Notes under the pieces: generated by a model
Told to the model about the DNA's origin: nothing
Database searches by the model: none
The model's input: only the letters and a program-made list of their open reading frames with translations
Program-made: the position numbers and the translations under genes
Shown: one piece after another, positions 26,873-35,591 of the stretch
How positions within the stretch are numbered: position 1 is the first letter of the stretch
Layout of the letters: every line of letters begins with the position of its first letter
Assembly: GCA_016709025.1 (NCBI GenBank)
Contig: JADJEQ010000006.1
Span: forward strand, 223,331 to 287,330
Direction of reading: 5' to 3'
DNA length: 64,000 nt
Origin: Bacteroidales bacterium
GTDB taxonomy: Bacteria; Bacteroidota; Bacteroidia; Bacteroidales; Lentimicrobiaceae

Positions 26873-28093
26873 TTGAACTTTGAATATTTCATAAGCCGCA
26901 GAATCCGTTCTAAAGAAGGAAGCTCTTTTTCCAGGCCTATTGTGAGGGTTTCAATTACCGGCATTGCACTCGGGCTTGCTGTTATGCTCATTTCAGTGGC
27001 CATACTTCAGGGGTTTCAGACCCAGGTCCGCGACAAGGTATCCGGATTCGGAGGCCACATTCAGATCTCCGGATTCGATTCCAACAACTCCTACGAACCA
27101 ACTCCCATTGATAAACGGGACGCCAGGATTGATCAGTTAAAGCAAATTCCCGGTGTGCTAAATATACAGGAATTCGGACTGAAAGCTGGTATAGTAAAGA
27201 CAAACAGCCAGATTGATGGGGTAGTACTTAAGGGAGTTTCGGATAACTATGACTGGAACTTCCTGAGAGATAGATTGGTAATTGGAAAAATTCCTGCAAA
27301 TCAGGGGAATTCGGCAGGAAATGAAATACTTATATCAGAGAAACTCTCCGTTTTGCTTGGCTTCAAACCAGGTGATGACCTGCGTATGTATTTTATTATT
27401 GATAATGTCGCCAGAGGGAGAAAGTTCAGAATAAGCGGTATATATAATACCGGATTGGCAGAATTCGATGAAATGTATGTCTTCGGCGACATAGAGCATA
27501 TCCGAAATCTAAACGGGTGGGATGACAACCTTGTTTCAGGCATTGAAGTTAATATCCTCGATTTCGCCCAACTGAATACAATGGCCGATAAAGTATATCA
27601 AATCATTGGATACAAGCTCAATACACAGACCATCAAGCAGCTATATCCGCAAATATTTGACTGGATTGAAATACAAGACCTGAATGTTATTATTATTCTT
27701 ATCCTGATGGCTTTGGTATCCGGAATTACAATGATCTCTACTTTGCTCATTCTGATCCTGGAACATACCCGTGATATTGGATTGCTGAAGGCTTTGGGTG
27801 CCAGCAATGCAGTCATCCGGAGAATTTTCATTTATACTTCAGTCAATATTACGTTTTTCGGACTGCTTTGGGGCAACGCTGCTGCGCTGATGCTTATTTT
27901 TCTACAAAAAACCTATGGATTTATACCATTACCAGCCGATTCCTATTTTGTTTCTTCTGTTCCTGTGTTTATCGACTTACCAGCGATTGTCCTGATAAAC
28001 TTTACAACCATTATGGTTTGCACCCTAATGATGTTGCTGCCTTCCCTGGTCATCAGATATATCTCCCCTGTAAAGGCAATCCGGTTTGAATAA
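26873..28093 (+). CDS. LolC/LolE-like ABC transporter permease (FtsX family)
   Basis: A 406-residue inner-membrane permease. One N-terminal membrane segment (about 24-46, VSITGIALGLAVMLISVAILQGF) precedes a large MacB-like periplasmic domain, then three C-terminal segments (about 268-292, 318-343, 365-395) of the FtsX fold (LLKALGASNAVIRRIF between). LolCDE-type complexes move lipoproteins from the inner membrane; other FtsX families are possible. The start is TTG: it begins MNFEYFISRRI, the usual opening, and no ATG lies upstream in a fitting place. No ATPase gene is adjacent. Confidence 0.87.
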   Translation: MNFEYFISRRIRSKEGSSFSRPIVRVSITGIALGLAVMLISVAILQGFQTQVRDKVSGFGGHIQISGFDSNNSYEPTPIDKRDARIDQLKQIPGVLNIQEFGLKAGIVKTNSQIDGVVLKGVSDNYDWNFLRDRLVIGKIPANQGNSAGNEILISEKLSVLLGFKPGDDLRMYFIIDNVARGRKFRISGIYNTGLAEFDEMYVFGDIEHIRNLNGWDDNLVSGIEVNILDFAQLNTMADKVYQIIGYKLNTQTIKQLYPQIFDWIEIQDLNVIIILILMALVSGITMISTLLILILEHTRDIGLLKALGASNAVIRRIFIYTSVNITFFGLLWGNAAALMLIFLQKTYGFIPLPADSYFVSSVPVFIDLPAIVLINFTTIMVCTLMMLLPSLVIRYISPVKAIRFE

Positions 28094-28127
28094 CCGGACC
28101 TATGCTTCAGATAACTACCTGAAAAAA

Positions 28128-28155
28128 GCCAACAACCCTTGGGTGTTGGCTTTTC
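28128..28155. terminator. Terminator between convergent genes
   Basis: GCCAACAACCC / GGGTGTTGGC stem with one bulge, flanked by AAAAAA and TTTT. It sits between the permease gene (+) and the CBM48 gene (-). Confidence 0.8.
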
Positions 28156-28170
28156 CGGTCAATAAAATAA

Positions 28171-28479
28171 CTATAGTGTAATAACGGCATTGTCTGAATT
28201 ACCCAGTCCGCTTGCAACGTACCTGTCGGCATTTTCATCATTCATCCAGTTTGTTCCGTCTAATAAGTAGCGAAACTGGTATTCACGTCCCGAGTCAAGA
28301 TCAATGGAGTGACTGAAAGAACCGTCTTTCAATGGTTTTAATTCATCAGATGATTCATTCCAATTATTAAAATCACCAACAATGTTTACTTTTCCTGCAT
28401 TTAGCACCTGGCTTTTTGAAAGTTTGAATGTTACTTTACAAACCGGTTTGCTTTTCGAAAATTGTTTCTTAACGCTCAT
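28171..28479 (-). CDS. Isoamylase-N/CBM48-like domain protein
   Basis: A 102-residue single-domain protein with the early-set carbohydrate-binding fold of glycogen-binding CBM48: KVTFKLSK, VNIVGDFNNWNE, LKDGSFSHSIDLDSGREYQFRYLLDGTNW and ENADRYV. In Bacteroidota such stand-alone proteins are common and cytoplasmic. Glycogen binding is inferred from the fold. No glycogen gene is close by. Confidence 0.88.
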   Translation of the reverse strand: MSVKKQFSKSKPVCKVTFKLSKSQVLNAGKVNIVGDFNNWNESSDELKPLKDGSFSHSIDLDSGREYQFRYLLDGTNWMNDENADRYVASGLGNSDNAVITL

Positions 28480-28734
28480 TAATATAAGTATTTGTTTAAC
28501 AATAATTTAACCACACAAAATGACTATATTGGCCCTTTTTTGTCCGGCGGTGCAAAATAAAGGAAAATATTGATTGGTTCAATGACCCGGAATGTTATTA
28601 AATTGTTAATTAACAATGATTTGTAAGTGTTTAAAGTACACTATGAAAGCAGGAAATACTCTAATAAGGCTCCTTTTCGGATTTTTGTCCCTGATATTGC
28701 AACTGTATTATCGGGCTATTTTTCTTTAAAAATA

Positions 28735-29442
28735 TTATTTTTTATGCAGACCACATTCCCTGGATTCGGGATTTTCCCACCACCAGCGCCCGGCTCTCAC
28801 ATCTTCACCAGGTAAAATAGCACGGGTGCATGGCTGACACCCGATACTGGGGAATCCCTGATCATGTAGCTTATTGTAGGGAATGTGATTGGATTTGATA
28901 TATTCCCAAACCTGGCTTTCTGTCCAGTTGATTAAAGGGTTAACCTTAATCAAGCCGTTGGCCTCATCCCATTCTACCATTTGCAAATCTTTCCGGGTAA
29001 CAGATTGTTCTCGTCTTAGTCCGCATATCCAGGCATCCAATCCGGTAAAAGCTCTCTTCAGGGGAGCAATCTTCCTGATATGACAACAAAGCTTGCGATT
29101 TTCGATACGCTCATAGAAAAGATTAATCCCTTTTGAATTGACCATTTTCTCTGTCTCTTCTGCATCAGGAAACATGATACGAATAGTGAGATCATATTTT
29201 TTCGATGTCAGGTCAATCAGGTCGTAGGTTTCAGGGAACAAACGGCCGGTATCAAGTGTAAATATATTGGCCGATTTGTCAATTGCTGCAATCATTTGAG
29301 CAATTACCTGGTCCTCAGCACCCAGACTCGTTGAAAATGCCGTCTTACCTTCAAATTCTTTCAGAAACCAGTTCAATACTTCTTCCGGTGATTTACCAGT
29401 CAGCAACGTATTAATATTTAGTGCGTTTTCTTTAACTGTCAT
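28735..29442 (-). CDS. cysH: Phosphoadenylyl/adenylyl-sulfate reductase (CysH)
   Basis: A 235-residue PAPS/APS reductase-type enzyme that reduces activated sulfate to sulfite. FSTSLGAEDQV (residues 36-46) is the nucleotide-binding loop, TLDTGRLFPETY the second. Cys119-Cys120 and Cys202/Cys205 form the CC...CxxC set that binds a [4Fe-4S] cluster and marks the form using adenylyl sulfate. The catalytic Cys230 lies in ECGLHKK at the C terminus. No sulfate adenylyltransferase is in the window. The 3' spacer 28480-28734 has no other feature. Confidence 0.92.
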   Translation of the reverse strand: MTVKENALNINTLLTGKSPEEVLNWFLKEFEGKTAFSTSLGAEDQVIAQMIAAIDKSANIFTLDTGRLFPETYDLIDLTSKKYDLTIRIMFPDAEETEKMVNSKGINLFYERIENRKLCCHIRKIAPLKRAFTGLDAWICGLRREQSVTRKDLQMVEWDEANGLIKVNPLINWTESQVWEYIKSNHIPYNKLHDQGFPSIGCQPCTRAILPGEDVRAGRWWWENPESRECGLHKK

Positions 29443-29449
29443 AGTTATT

Positions 29450-30292
29450 TCAATTACAAATTTGGTTAATTTTTACTTCTTCACCGGCAACAATTCCTTT
29501 TTCACTATTTGCCAAATGACAAGCCTCATGTAAATAATCATGTTCAAATATCAAGACATAATTATTCTGAATTGCTTCATTTAAGAAGGATTCCTTTTCA
29601 GCCAGGGTCAATAAAGGTTCAATATCTACCGAAGGTACCCATGGAACCGGAATATAGGCCATCGCCGGTATAAAGTCAGCTGCAAACACGAAACGCGTGC
29701 CGCATGCTGATATCAATGGAATTATCTGACCACGGGTATGACCGTTAAAAATTCTCAGTTCAATACCCGGCAACCAGTTACCTTCATTTGTGATAAGATT
29801 TAATCTTCCCGATTTTTCCAGGGGTTGCAGATTATCTGTAAAAAAAGCTGCGGATTCCCGCTTATTCGAATTTTTCGACCATTCCCATTGCGCCTCAGAG
29901 CACCAGTATTTTGCATTCGGGAAAATTTCTTCAATTTCACCTGAAGCACCATTCCTTGTTGCGCCTCCAACATGATCATCGTGTAAATGGGTGAAAAGTA
30001 TGTCCGTGATGGAGGCAGGGGAGAGGCCGGCTTTTTCCAATGGTTTGGTGAGGCCTGATTCACCGGAGCGGTATTTGTAGCTGTAATATTTTTCTCCGCG
30101 CTTATCACCCATTCCTGTATCAATCAATATATTGCGATCTCCATCCTGAATCAGGAGACAACGGGTGGTTATCCTGATCAGGTTGTCTACATCTTCAGGA
30201 TAAACCCTGGTCCATAAAGATTTGGGGACAACACCAAAAGCGACGCCCCCATCCATTTTCCAAAAGTCCGCTTCTATGGGGGTAATTTTCAT
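29450..30292 (-). CDS. Metallo-beta-lactamase-fold hydrolase
   Basis: A 280-residue MBL-fold protein with the zinc motif HLHDDH (His102, His104, Asp106, His107). Further ligands are in GHTRGQIIPLI and FAADF. The family includes lactonases of N-acyl homoserine lactones, but the sequence does not decide the substrate. It has no signal peptide. It precedes cysH by seven bases in the same direction, so both may be cotranscribed. Confidence 0.88.
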   Translation of the reverse strand: MKITPIEADFWKMDGGVAFGVVPKSLWTRVYPEDVDNLIRITTRCLLIQDGDRNILIDTGMGDKRGEKYYSYKYRSGESGLTKPLEKAGLSPASITDILFTHLHDDHVGGATRNGASGEIEEIFPNAKYWCSEAQWEWSKNSNKRESAAFFTDNLQPLEKSGRLNLITNEGNWLPGIELRIFNGHTRGQIIPLISACGTRFVFAADFIPAMAYIPVPWVPSVDIEPLLTLAEKESFLNEAIQNNYVLIFEHDYLHEACHLANSEKGIVAGEEVKINQICN

Positions 30293-30388
30293 AGATTTAA
30301 GCTATTTTGTGCAAAAATACTATATTTATCAATTAGAATCAGTCATTAGCCTATGCCATTGCATAAGTCCACGGAACCTTAATTTCCG

Positions 30389-30396
30389 TATTTTTG
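30389..30396 (+). promoter_or_regulatory. Candidate -7 box (TATTTTTG)
   Basis: TATTTTTG fits TAnnTTTG and lies 20 bases before the mpl ATG. A TTTG at the right -33 distance is absent, so confidence is moderate. Confidence 0.4.
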
Positions 30397-30415
30397 TCTT
30401 TGTAAATATTTTCGA

Positions 30416-31774
30416 ATGAAAGTACATTTTATTGCCATTGGAGGAAGTGCCATGCACAATCTGGCTATTGCCCTGCATTATAAAGGCTATGAGGTAACCG
30501 GATCGGATGATGAAATTTTTGACCCTGCACGATCCAGGCTCCAAAAACTGGGTTTGTTACCTGAGAAAATTGGGTGGGATCCTGGTAAAATTAATGCTGG
30601 TCTGGATGCCATTATCCTTGGAATGCATGCCAAAGCCGATAATCCTGAATTAATAGAGGCAAAAAACCTGGGCCTCAGAATTTATTCCTATCCGGAATAC
30701 CTGTTTGAACAATCCAAAGATAAAATCCGGGTTGTTGTTGGTGGAAGTCATGGTAAAACCACCATTACAGCAATGATACTGCACGTGCTTAAACGGGCCG
30801 GAATCGATGCGGATTACATGGTGGGCGCTCAACTTGAAGGGTTCGATGTAATGGTAAAATTATCCGATGAAGCCCGGTTTATGGTTTTTGAAGGTGACGA
30901 ATACCTTACTTCAGCACTTGACCGCCGCCCTAAATTTCATTTATATCAGCCCCACATTGCACTGATCAGTGGCATCGCATGGGATCATGTCAATGTTTTC
31001 CCTACGTTTGATAACTATATTGAACAATTCCGCGTTTTTGCCGGAATGGTTCCCGATAATGGTAGCCTGATTTACTGCGCAGAAGATGAAAATGTTGCCA
31101 GTGTATCAGCCTTTGCAAAACCTTCGGTAGCTAAATTTCCTTACCGGAGTCCTGAATATTTTATACGTGAAGGAATTACATTCATAAAGGTTGAAGATAA
31201 AAATATCCCGCTGAAAATTTTTGGTCACCACAACATGCTTAACCTTGAAGGTGCACGGTTAGTGTGTGAAGCAATGGGAGTAAGCAGGAATGAATTCTAT
31301 GATGCTATCACCACATTTACAGGCGCATCCAAACGGCTCGAATTGGTTGCAGCTAAAAATTCCTGTTCAGTTTTCAAAGATTTTGCTCACAGTCCATCAA
31401 AACTCAAAGCAACACTAGATGCAGTTAAGGAACAGTTCCCTGAACGGAAACTCATCGCTTGTATGGAACTTCACACCTACAGCAGTCTGAATGTCAGTTT
31501 TCTGGAAGAATATAGAAATACAATGGACAATGCAGACATTGCAGTAATATTTTACAGCCGGCATGCACTGGAATTAAAGCGCCTTCCTTTTTTTTCAACA
31601 GAAGATGTAGGTAAAGCATTTGGAAGAAATGATATAGTGGTATTTAATGAAAGTGAAAAACTGTCTGATTTCTTAAAATCTTACATCTGGTCTGAAACAA
31701 ATCTGTTGATGATGAGCTCGGGGAATTTTGAAGGACTGGATCTGAAAAAACTATCGGAAGCAATCCTGCCCTGA
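30416..31774 (+). CDS. mpl: Mur ligase family, Mpl-type (UDP-MurNAc : tripeptide ligase)
   Basis: A 452-residue Mur ligase. The Rossmann start HFIAIGGSAMHNLA (residues 4-17) replaces the MurC GIGG.GM pattern with the one of Mpl. GSHGKTT (110-116) is the P-loop, FEGDEYLTSALD and ISGIAWDHVNVF bind metal and substrate, GHHNMLNLEGA follows. Mpl attaches recycled L-Ala-gamma-D-Glu-meso-DAP to UDP-MurNAc. MurC is the closest alternative, but length, the GDEY motif and the FAHSP (instead of DYGHHP) segment favour Mpl. It is divergent from the MBL gene. Confidence 0.88.
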   Translation: MKVHFIAIGGSAMHNLAIALHYKGYEVTGSDDEIFDPARSRLQKLGLLPEKIGWDPGKINAGLDAIILGMHAKADNPELIEAKNLGLRIYSYPEYLFEQSKDKIRVVVGGSHGKTTITAMILHVLKRAGIDADYMVGAQLEGFDVMVKLSDEARFMVFEGDEYLTSALDRRPKFHLYQPHIALISGIAWDHVNVFPTFDNYIEQFRVFAGMVPDNGSLIYCAEDENVASVSAFAKPSVAKFPYRSPEYFIREGITFIKVEDKNIPLKIFGHHNMLNLEGARLVCEAMGVSRNEFYDAITTFTGASKRLELVAAKNSCSVFKDFAHSPSKLKATLDAVKEQFPERKLIACMELHTYSSLNVSFLEEYRNTMDNADIAVIFYSRHALELKRLPFFSTEDVGKAFGRNDIVVFNESEKLSDFLKSYIWSETNLLMMSSGNFEGLDLKKLSEAILP

Positions 31775-31811
31775 TTTTCAGACGTTTTCAATTTTAGAAA
31801 GAGAAAGGAAT

Positions 31812-32180
31812 CTATTTCTTCTTTTCCTTTACCTTTTCTTTTTTGATTTTACCCTTTTTCTCTTTCTTTTCAGGCAAAAGATCGTTAACCCAGCTCATGG
31901 CAGCCATTGTCCTTGGAAATCCGATCGTACTGGTGAGTAACAAGATCGAATGTCTGATTTCTTCAGGAGAGCATCCCGCTTCAATTGCGCGTCTTGTGTG
32001 GCTGTGAACCGATCCTTCCGACTGAATTGCTGCCGCTGCAGCAAGATTAATCAGGCACATGGTATTTTCAGGTAACGGACTTGTTTCCCTGATTGTTTCT
32101 CCAAGTTTTTCGAGGGCTTCGAAATAGGCAGGATAAGAGACCTTGTTTTTTTCGTAATGCTTTGGTAATGTGTTTTTCAT
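31812..32180 (-). CDS. Carboxymuconolactone decarboxylase/AhpD-like protein
   Basis: A 122-residue helical CMD-family protein: INLAAAAAIQSEGSVHSHTRRAIEAGCSPEEIRHSILLLTSTIGFPRTMAAMSWVND. The CxxC of AhpD-type peroxidases is absent (EGSVHSH in its place); the following His is kept. It ends in a lysine-rich low-complexity tail (from residue 101, PEKKEKKGKIKK...), unusual for the family. It is 34 bases from the YciI-like gene upstream in the same direction. Function unknown; redox activity via CxxC is excluded. Confidence 0.85.
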   Translation of the reverse strand: MKNTLPKHYEKNKVSYPAYFEALEKLGETIRETSPLPENTMCLINLAAAAAIQSEGSVHSHTRRAIEAGCSPEEIRHSILLLTSTIGFPRTMAAMSWVNDLLPEKKEKKGKIKKEKVKEKKK

Positions 32181-32214
32181 AATGTTCAGACTTTATTATG
32201 CTGTTAAGTAAGTG

Positions 32215-32628
32215 TTACCATTCAATTTCCTTCAATTTGACTGGGCCGTACCACGGGTGAATCTCCATTACCAGCCTTCCTGATTTAACAGCCGGATCCT
32301 GGTTAGTTAAATCAACGGCTTCTTCAATACTGGCAACATTAAATACAAAGATACCCCTTAAATCTCCATTATCCATAAATGGCCCTGCTAAAACCAGTTT
32401 TTTATCTTTTGCCATTTGCATGATATGCGCCATATGGCCTTCCTGAATTTTTGCAGCAGTCAGTGAGTCATGGCTTCTGTCGGGCCCCCTCTTCAGAAAC
32501 GCCATATAATACACGGTCATTTTCTCCGGTTCAGGTGTAGTTTTGCCTGGTTCATTTTGAGCAAGACCTGTTGCACCGGAAACTACAAACAGAAGTACAA
32601 TCAGGAAGGAAGTTAATGTTGTTTTCAT
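32215..32628 (-). CDS. YciI-like protein with signal peptide
   Basis: A 137-residue protein: signal peptide MKTTLTSFLIVLLFVVSGATGLAQ followed by a YCII-related ferredoxin-like domain (MTVYYMAFLKRGPDRSHD, EGHMAHIMQMAKDKKLVLAGPF, LRGIFVFNVASIEEA, DPAVKSGRLVMEIHPWYGP). The His in HMAHI and the GPF motif are family typical. Cytoplasmic relatives are common; an exported form is seen in Bacteroidota. Function unknown. Confidence 0.85.
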   Translation of the reverse strand: MKTTLTSFLIVLLFVVSGATGLAQNEPGKTTPEPEKMTVYYMAFLKRGPDRSHDSLTAAKIQEGHMAHIMQMAKDKKLVLAGPFMDNGDLRGIFVFNVASIEEAVDLTNQDPAVKSGRLVMEIHPWYGPVKLKEIEW

Positions 32629-32992
32629 AATTTGATATGAAGTTGTTTCAAAATAAACTGGTTATTCTGTGATTTTGTTTACTAATTAAACGGAAACATT
32701 GCTTTCTCTTAAATTGTCTTATCCCTGAAGTATGGCACAAAAATTTTAAATATCAGATTATGAACATATTACTGAAATAATTTATTTTGGTGATGGCTGA
32801 GTGTCAATTATTCAGAAATAATCATTGACTTCCGGATATAAAAAGCCGGTTGGAAAGAAATTGCCATAGAACGATAGTACAGAAAATCAAATCTTTAAAG
32901 CATATTGAAGGCATCTGAAACATTCCTGCATGTTTTTAAAATACTCTTGAATATAATCGGTTTGAACAAAAGATTGTATAATTTCAAAATTA
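32629..32992. other. Gene-free spacer with no recognised feature
   Basis: The 364 bases between the YciI-like gene (start) and the hybrid kinase gene (stop) are AT-rich. I see no hairpin, consensus promoter or repeat, although both genes run on the minus strand and the promoter of the YciI-CMD pair should be near 32640-32750. Confidence 0.5.
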
Positions 32993-35269
32993 TCAGACAA
33001 TCAATTTTTTTATGGAACGGATTAATTCTGCACTTCTGATGGGTTTTGGAATATATCCGTCACAGCCTGACTCAATGCATAATTCCCTGTCACCATTCAT
33101 TGCATATGCAGTGGTAGCAATAACCGGAATTCCCGGGTATTTTTGTTTTATCAGCCTGGTCGCTTCCAATCCGTCAATATCAGGCATTTTAATATCCATA
33201 AAAACAAGGTTGATTTTAGGATTACAATCAATAATTTCAAGGGCCTGCCTGCCGGTTTGTGCATGCAATAATCTGGCCCCGCTTGGCATCAGCAACTTTT
33301 TGAGATAAACGTAGTTAGTAGGTTCATCTTCAGCAATAAGAAAGGTACATTCTGAATAATCCGGTATTTCAAGACATCGCGTTATGTCACTGGTTTTAAG
33401 CTTCACAGGAAGACTGAATGTAAAAACCGATCCGGCAGGGGTATTGGGCTGCAGCTTTATTTTACCACCCAATAATTCAACGTAGGCTTTTGCAATTGCC
33501 AAACCCAGCCCGTTTCCGCCAAATTTACGGTTGAAGGAATCTTCTATCTGTCTGAATGGTTCAAAAATCAATTCTACATATTCCTGAGGTATTCCAATCC
33601 CGGTATCTGCTATAGAAAACTCAAGAAAAGAGTCATTTTTCATGCATTTACCCTGAACACTTCCAGATTCAGTAAACTTAAACGCATTATCCAGCAAATG
33701 GGTAAGAATCAGTTTTATTTTCGGCTCATCGGAGATTATGAGTATTTTTTCATTTGAATTAAATTCCGGGAAACTGAATTCAAGCCTTTTTTTAACAGCC
33801 AAATCATGAAAGTGAATTTTAAGTTCACGGATCATCTCATTGAGAGAAAATTCGCGATAATTAATACTTAGCAACTCTGTTTTAATTTTCGAGATTTCTA
33901 TTATATCAGAAATAATTTTTAACAGGCTGTTTGAATTCACCATAATCGTTTCAACGTATTCCTGCTTCGATTCCTCATCGAGGCTCCGGTCGAGCAGGAG
34001 TTCTGCAAAACCAACAATGCCGTTCATTGGTGTCCTGACTTCATGACTTAAATTTGAGAGGAAAGAGGATTTGAGCCTGTCGCTTTCCTCTGCCTTTTCT
34101 TTTGCTTTCAGCAGCTCATTTTCCGTAGCCTTTCGTTCGGAAATATCCAGCACCATCCCGGTAATCCTGTTATTCTCAAGAGATGCACCAATGATCACAT
34201 CTTTCTTTTGACCGAATTTTGTAACAAGTACAGTTTCAAAATCGCTGATAATTTTGTGAATTGAAATGATTTCGAGTAGTTCTGATTCATGGTCGGGAGT
34301 TGAGAATATTTTTCCGGGACCGGCAGATAGCAATTCTTGCTGCGAATTGTAATTCAGTAGTTTTACGAGTGCTTCATTTCCAAATAACAAATGTCCGTCA
34401 AGAGAAGATTGGTATATTCCAACCGGTGAATTTTCGACAAGCTTCCGGTACTTATTTTCTGAATCAATCAGTGCTTTTTCAACGGATATGCGTTCAGTCA
34501 GGTCGATGTCGATGCAGTAAAATTCCTTTTCACCCCCCGGTAGTTTGTTAATGGAATGACTTGAAAATACATGTACGAGGCTGCCATCTTTTCTCCTCAA
34601 TCGCAATTCTTCTGCCTGGTGTGCAATGCCGGTTTCATCCATTTCCCGGATTGTTTTGCTTACGATGTTTGTCTGTTCTTCAGGGATAATCAGGTCAAAC
34701 AGGGTTCTGCCAAGTGCTTCTTCTGTTTTATATCCATATAACAGTTCAGAAGCCTTATTCCAATACTTCACCTTTCCATCAGATGTATAACCCTGAACTG
34801 CAATGTTGGATATATTATTGAGGAGTGAACTGAAGCGTGCTTCACTCTGTTTTAGAGCATTTTCTGCTTCAGCTTTTTCTTTCCGGATGGCTGATTTATT
34901 TATAACCTCCATCACAGAATAAGGGAGGCGTTTCAGTTGATCCTTTAATACATAGTCTGAGGCTCCGGCTTTCATGCACTTGACTGCAGTTTCTTCATTA
35001 ATAGAACCTGTAGTGATGATAACAGGTACATCTGGGTAATTTTCGATTACTATTTCCAGCACATCCAATCCATTGAAATCAGGAAGGAAATAATCAGAAA
35101 TAATTATGTCAGGGGCGTAAGCCAGAACCTCTCTTTCAAAATCAGCTTTTTTATCAACCCAAATGCTGGTATAGATCAAACCCGCAGTATGAAGTTCCCG
35201 CTCAGCCAGATGAAGATCGAATTCGTTGTCTTCAACAAATAAAATTTTAATTACATGCTGTGCCCCCAT
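32993..35269 (-). CDS. Hybrid sensor histidine kinase (REC-PAS-PAS-HisKA-HATPase-REC)
   Basis: A 758-residue soluble signalling protein. An N-terminal receiver (residues 8-125, phosphoacceptor Asp59 in ISDYFLPDFNG) is followed by two PAS domains (about 142-262 and 268-385), HisKA (phosphorylated His409 in SHEVRTPMNG), an HATPase domain (about 500-625, with DTGIGIP and GNGLGLAIAKAYVE) and a C-terminal receiver (Asp692 in FMDIKMPDIDG). There is no membrane segment, so it senses a cytoplasmic signal or receives phosphate from another kinase. No output regulator is adjacent; a DNA-binding partner must lie elsewhere. Confidence 0.93.
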   Translation of the reverse strand: MGAQHVIKILFVEDNEFDLHLAERELHTAGLIYTSIWVDKKADFEREVLAYAPDIIISDYFLPDFNGLDVLEIVIENYPDVPVIITTGSINEETAVKCMKAGASDYVLKDQLKRLPYSVMEVINKSAIRKEKAEAENALKQSEARFSSLLNNISNIAVQGYTSDGKVKYWNKASELLYGYKTEEALGRTLFDLIIPEEQTNIVSKTIREMDETGIAHQAEELRLRRKDGSLVHVFSSHSINKLPGGEKEFYCIDIDLTERISVEKALIDSENKYRKLVENSPVGIYQSSLDGHLLFGNEALVKLLNYNSQQELLSAGPGKIFSTPDHESELLEIISIHKIISDFETVLVTKFGQKKDVIIGASLENNRITGMVLDISERKATENELLKAKEKAEESDRLKSSFLSNLSHEVRTPMNGIVGFAELLLDRSLDEESKQEYVETIMVNSNSLLKIISDIIEISKIKTELLSINYREFSLNEMIRELKIHFHDLAVKKRLEFSFPEFNSNEKILIISDEPKIKLILTHLLDNAFKFTESGSVQGKCMKNDSFLEFSIADTGIGIPQEYVELIFEPFRQIEDSFNRKFGGNGLGLAIAKAYVELLGGKIKLQPNTPAGSVFTFSLPVKLKTSDITRCLEIPDYSECTFLIAEDEPTNYVYLKKLLMPSGARLLHAQTGRQALEIIDCNPKINLVFMDIKMPDIDGLEATRLIKQKYPGIPVIATTAYAMNGDRELCIESGCDGYIPKPIRSAELIRSIKKLIV

Positions 35270-35530
35270 AGCCTGAAATAAATGTCATTTCAAATGTAAT
35301 TAAAATATGCTGTTTTTGCAAATATTAATTCAAATATAAAGGAAAGGAAATCTAATAAACCAGGAAGCAAGCAGTAAACACTTCACAAAGAAACCATCAA
35401 GGCTTAGTAAATTTGCAATAAATCCCAATCTAAATCAGGATAGAATAGTTAACCAACTATTTGCAAAACGCAAATCATTCAACTCAGGATGAATACTGGT
35501 TTTGTAAGATTGCCCATATGTTTAAGGCAA

Positions 35531-35566
35531 AAAAAAGAGGAAAGAGTATTAAAACCCTTTCCACTT
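35531..35566 (-). terminator. Terminator of clpC
   Basis: On the minus strand GGAAAGGGT / ACTCTTTCC forms a stem followed by an eight-T run. It lies 26 bases after the clpC stop codon. The rest of the spacer 35270-35591 shows nothing recognisable. Confidence 0.75.
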
Positions 35567-35591
35567 TTCTATTACGATTCTCATGATCAGA

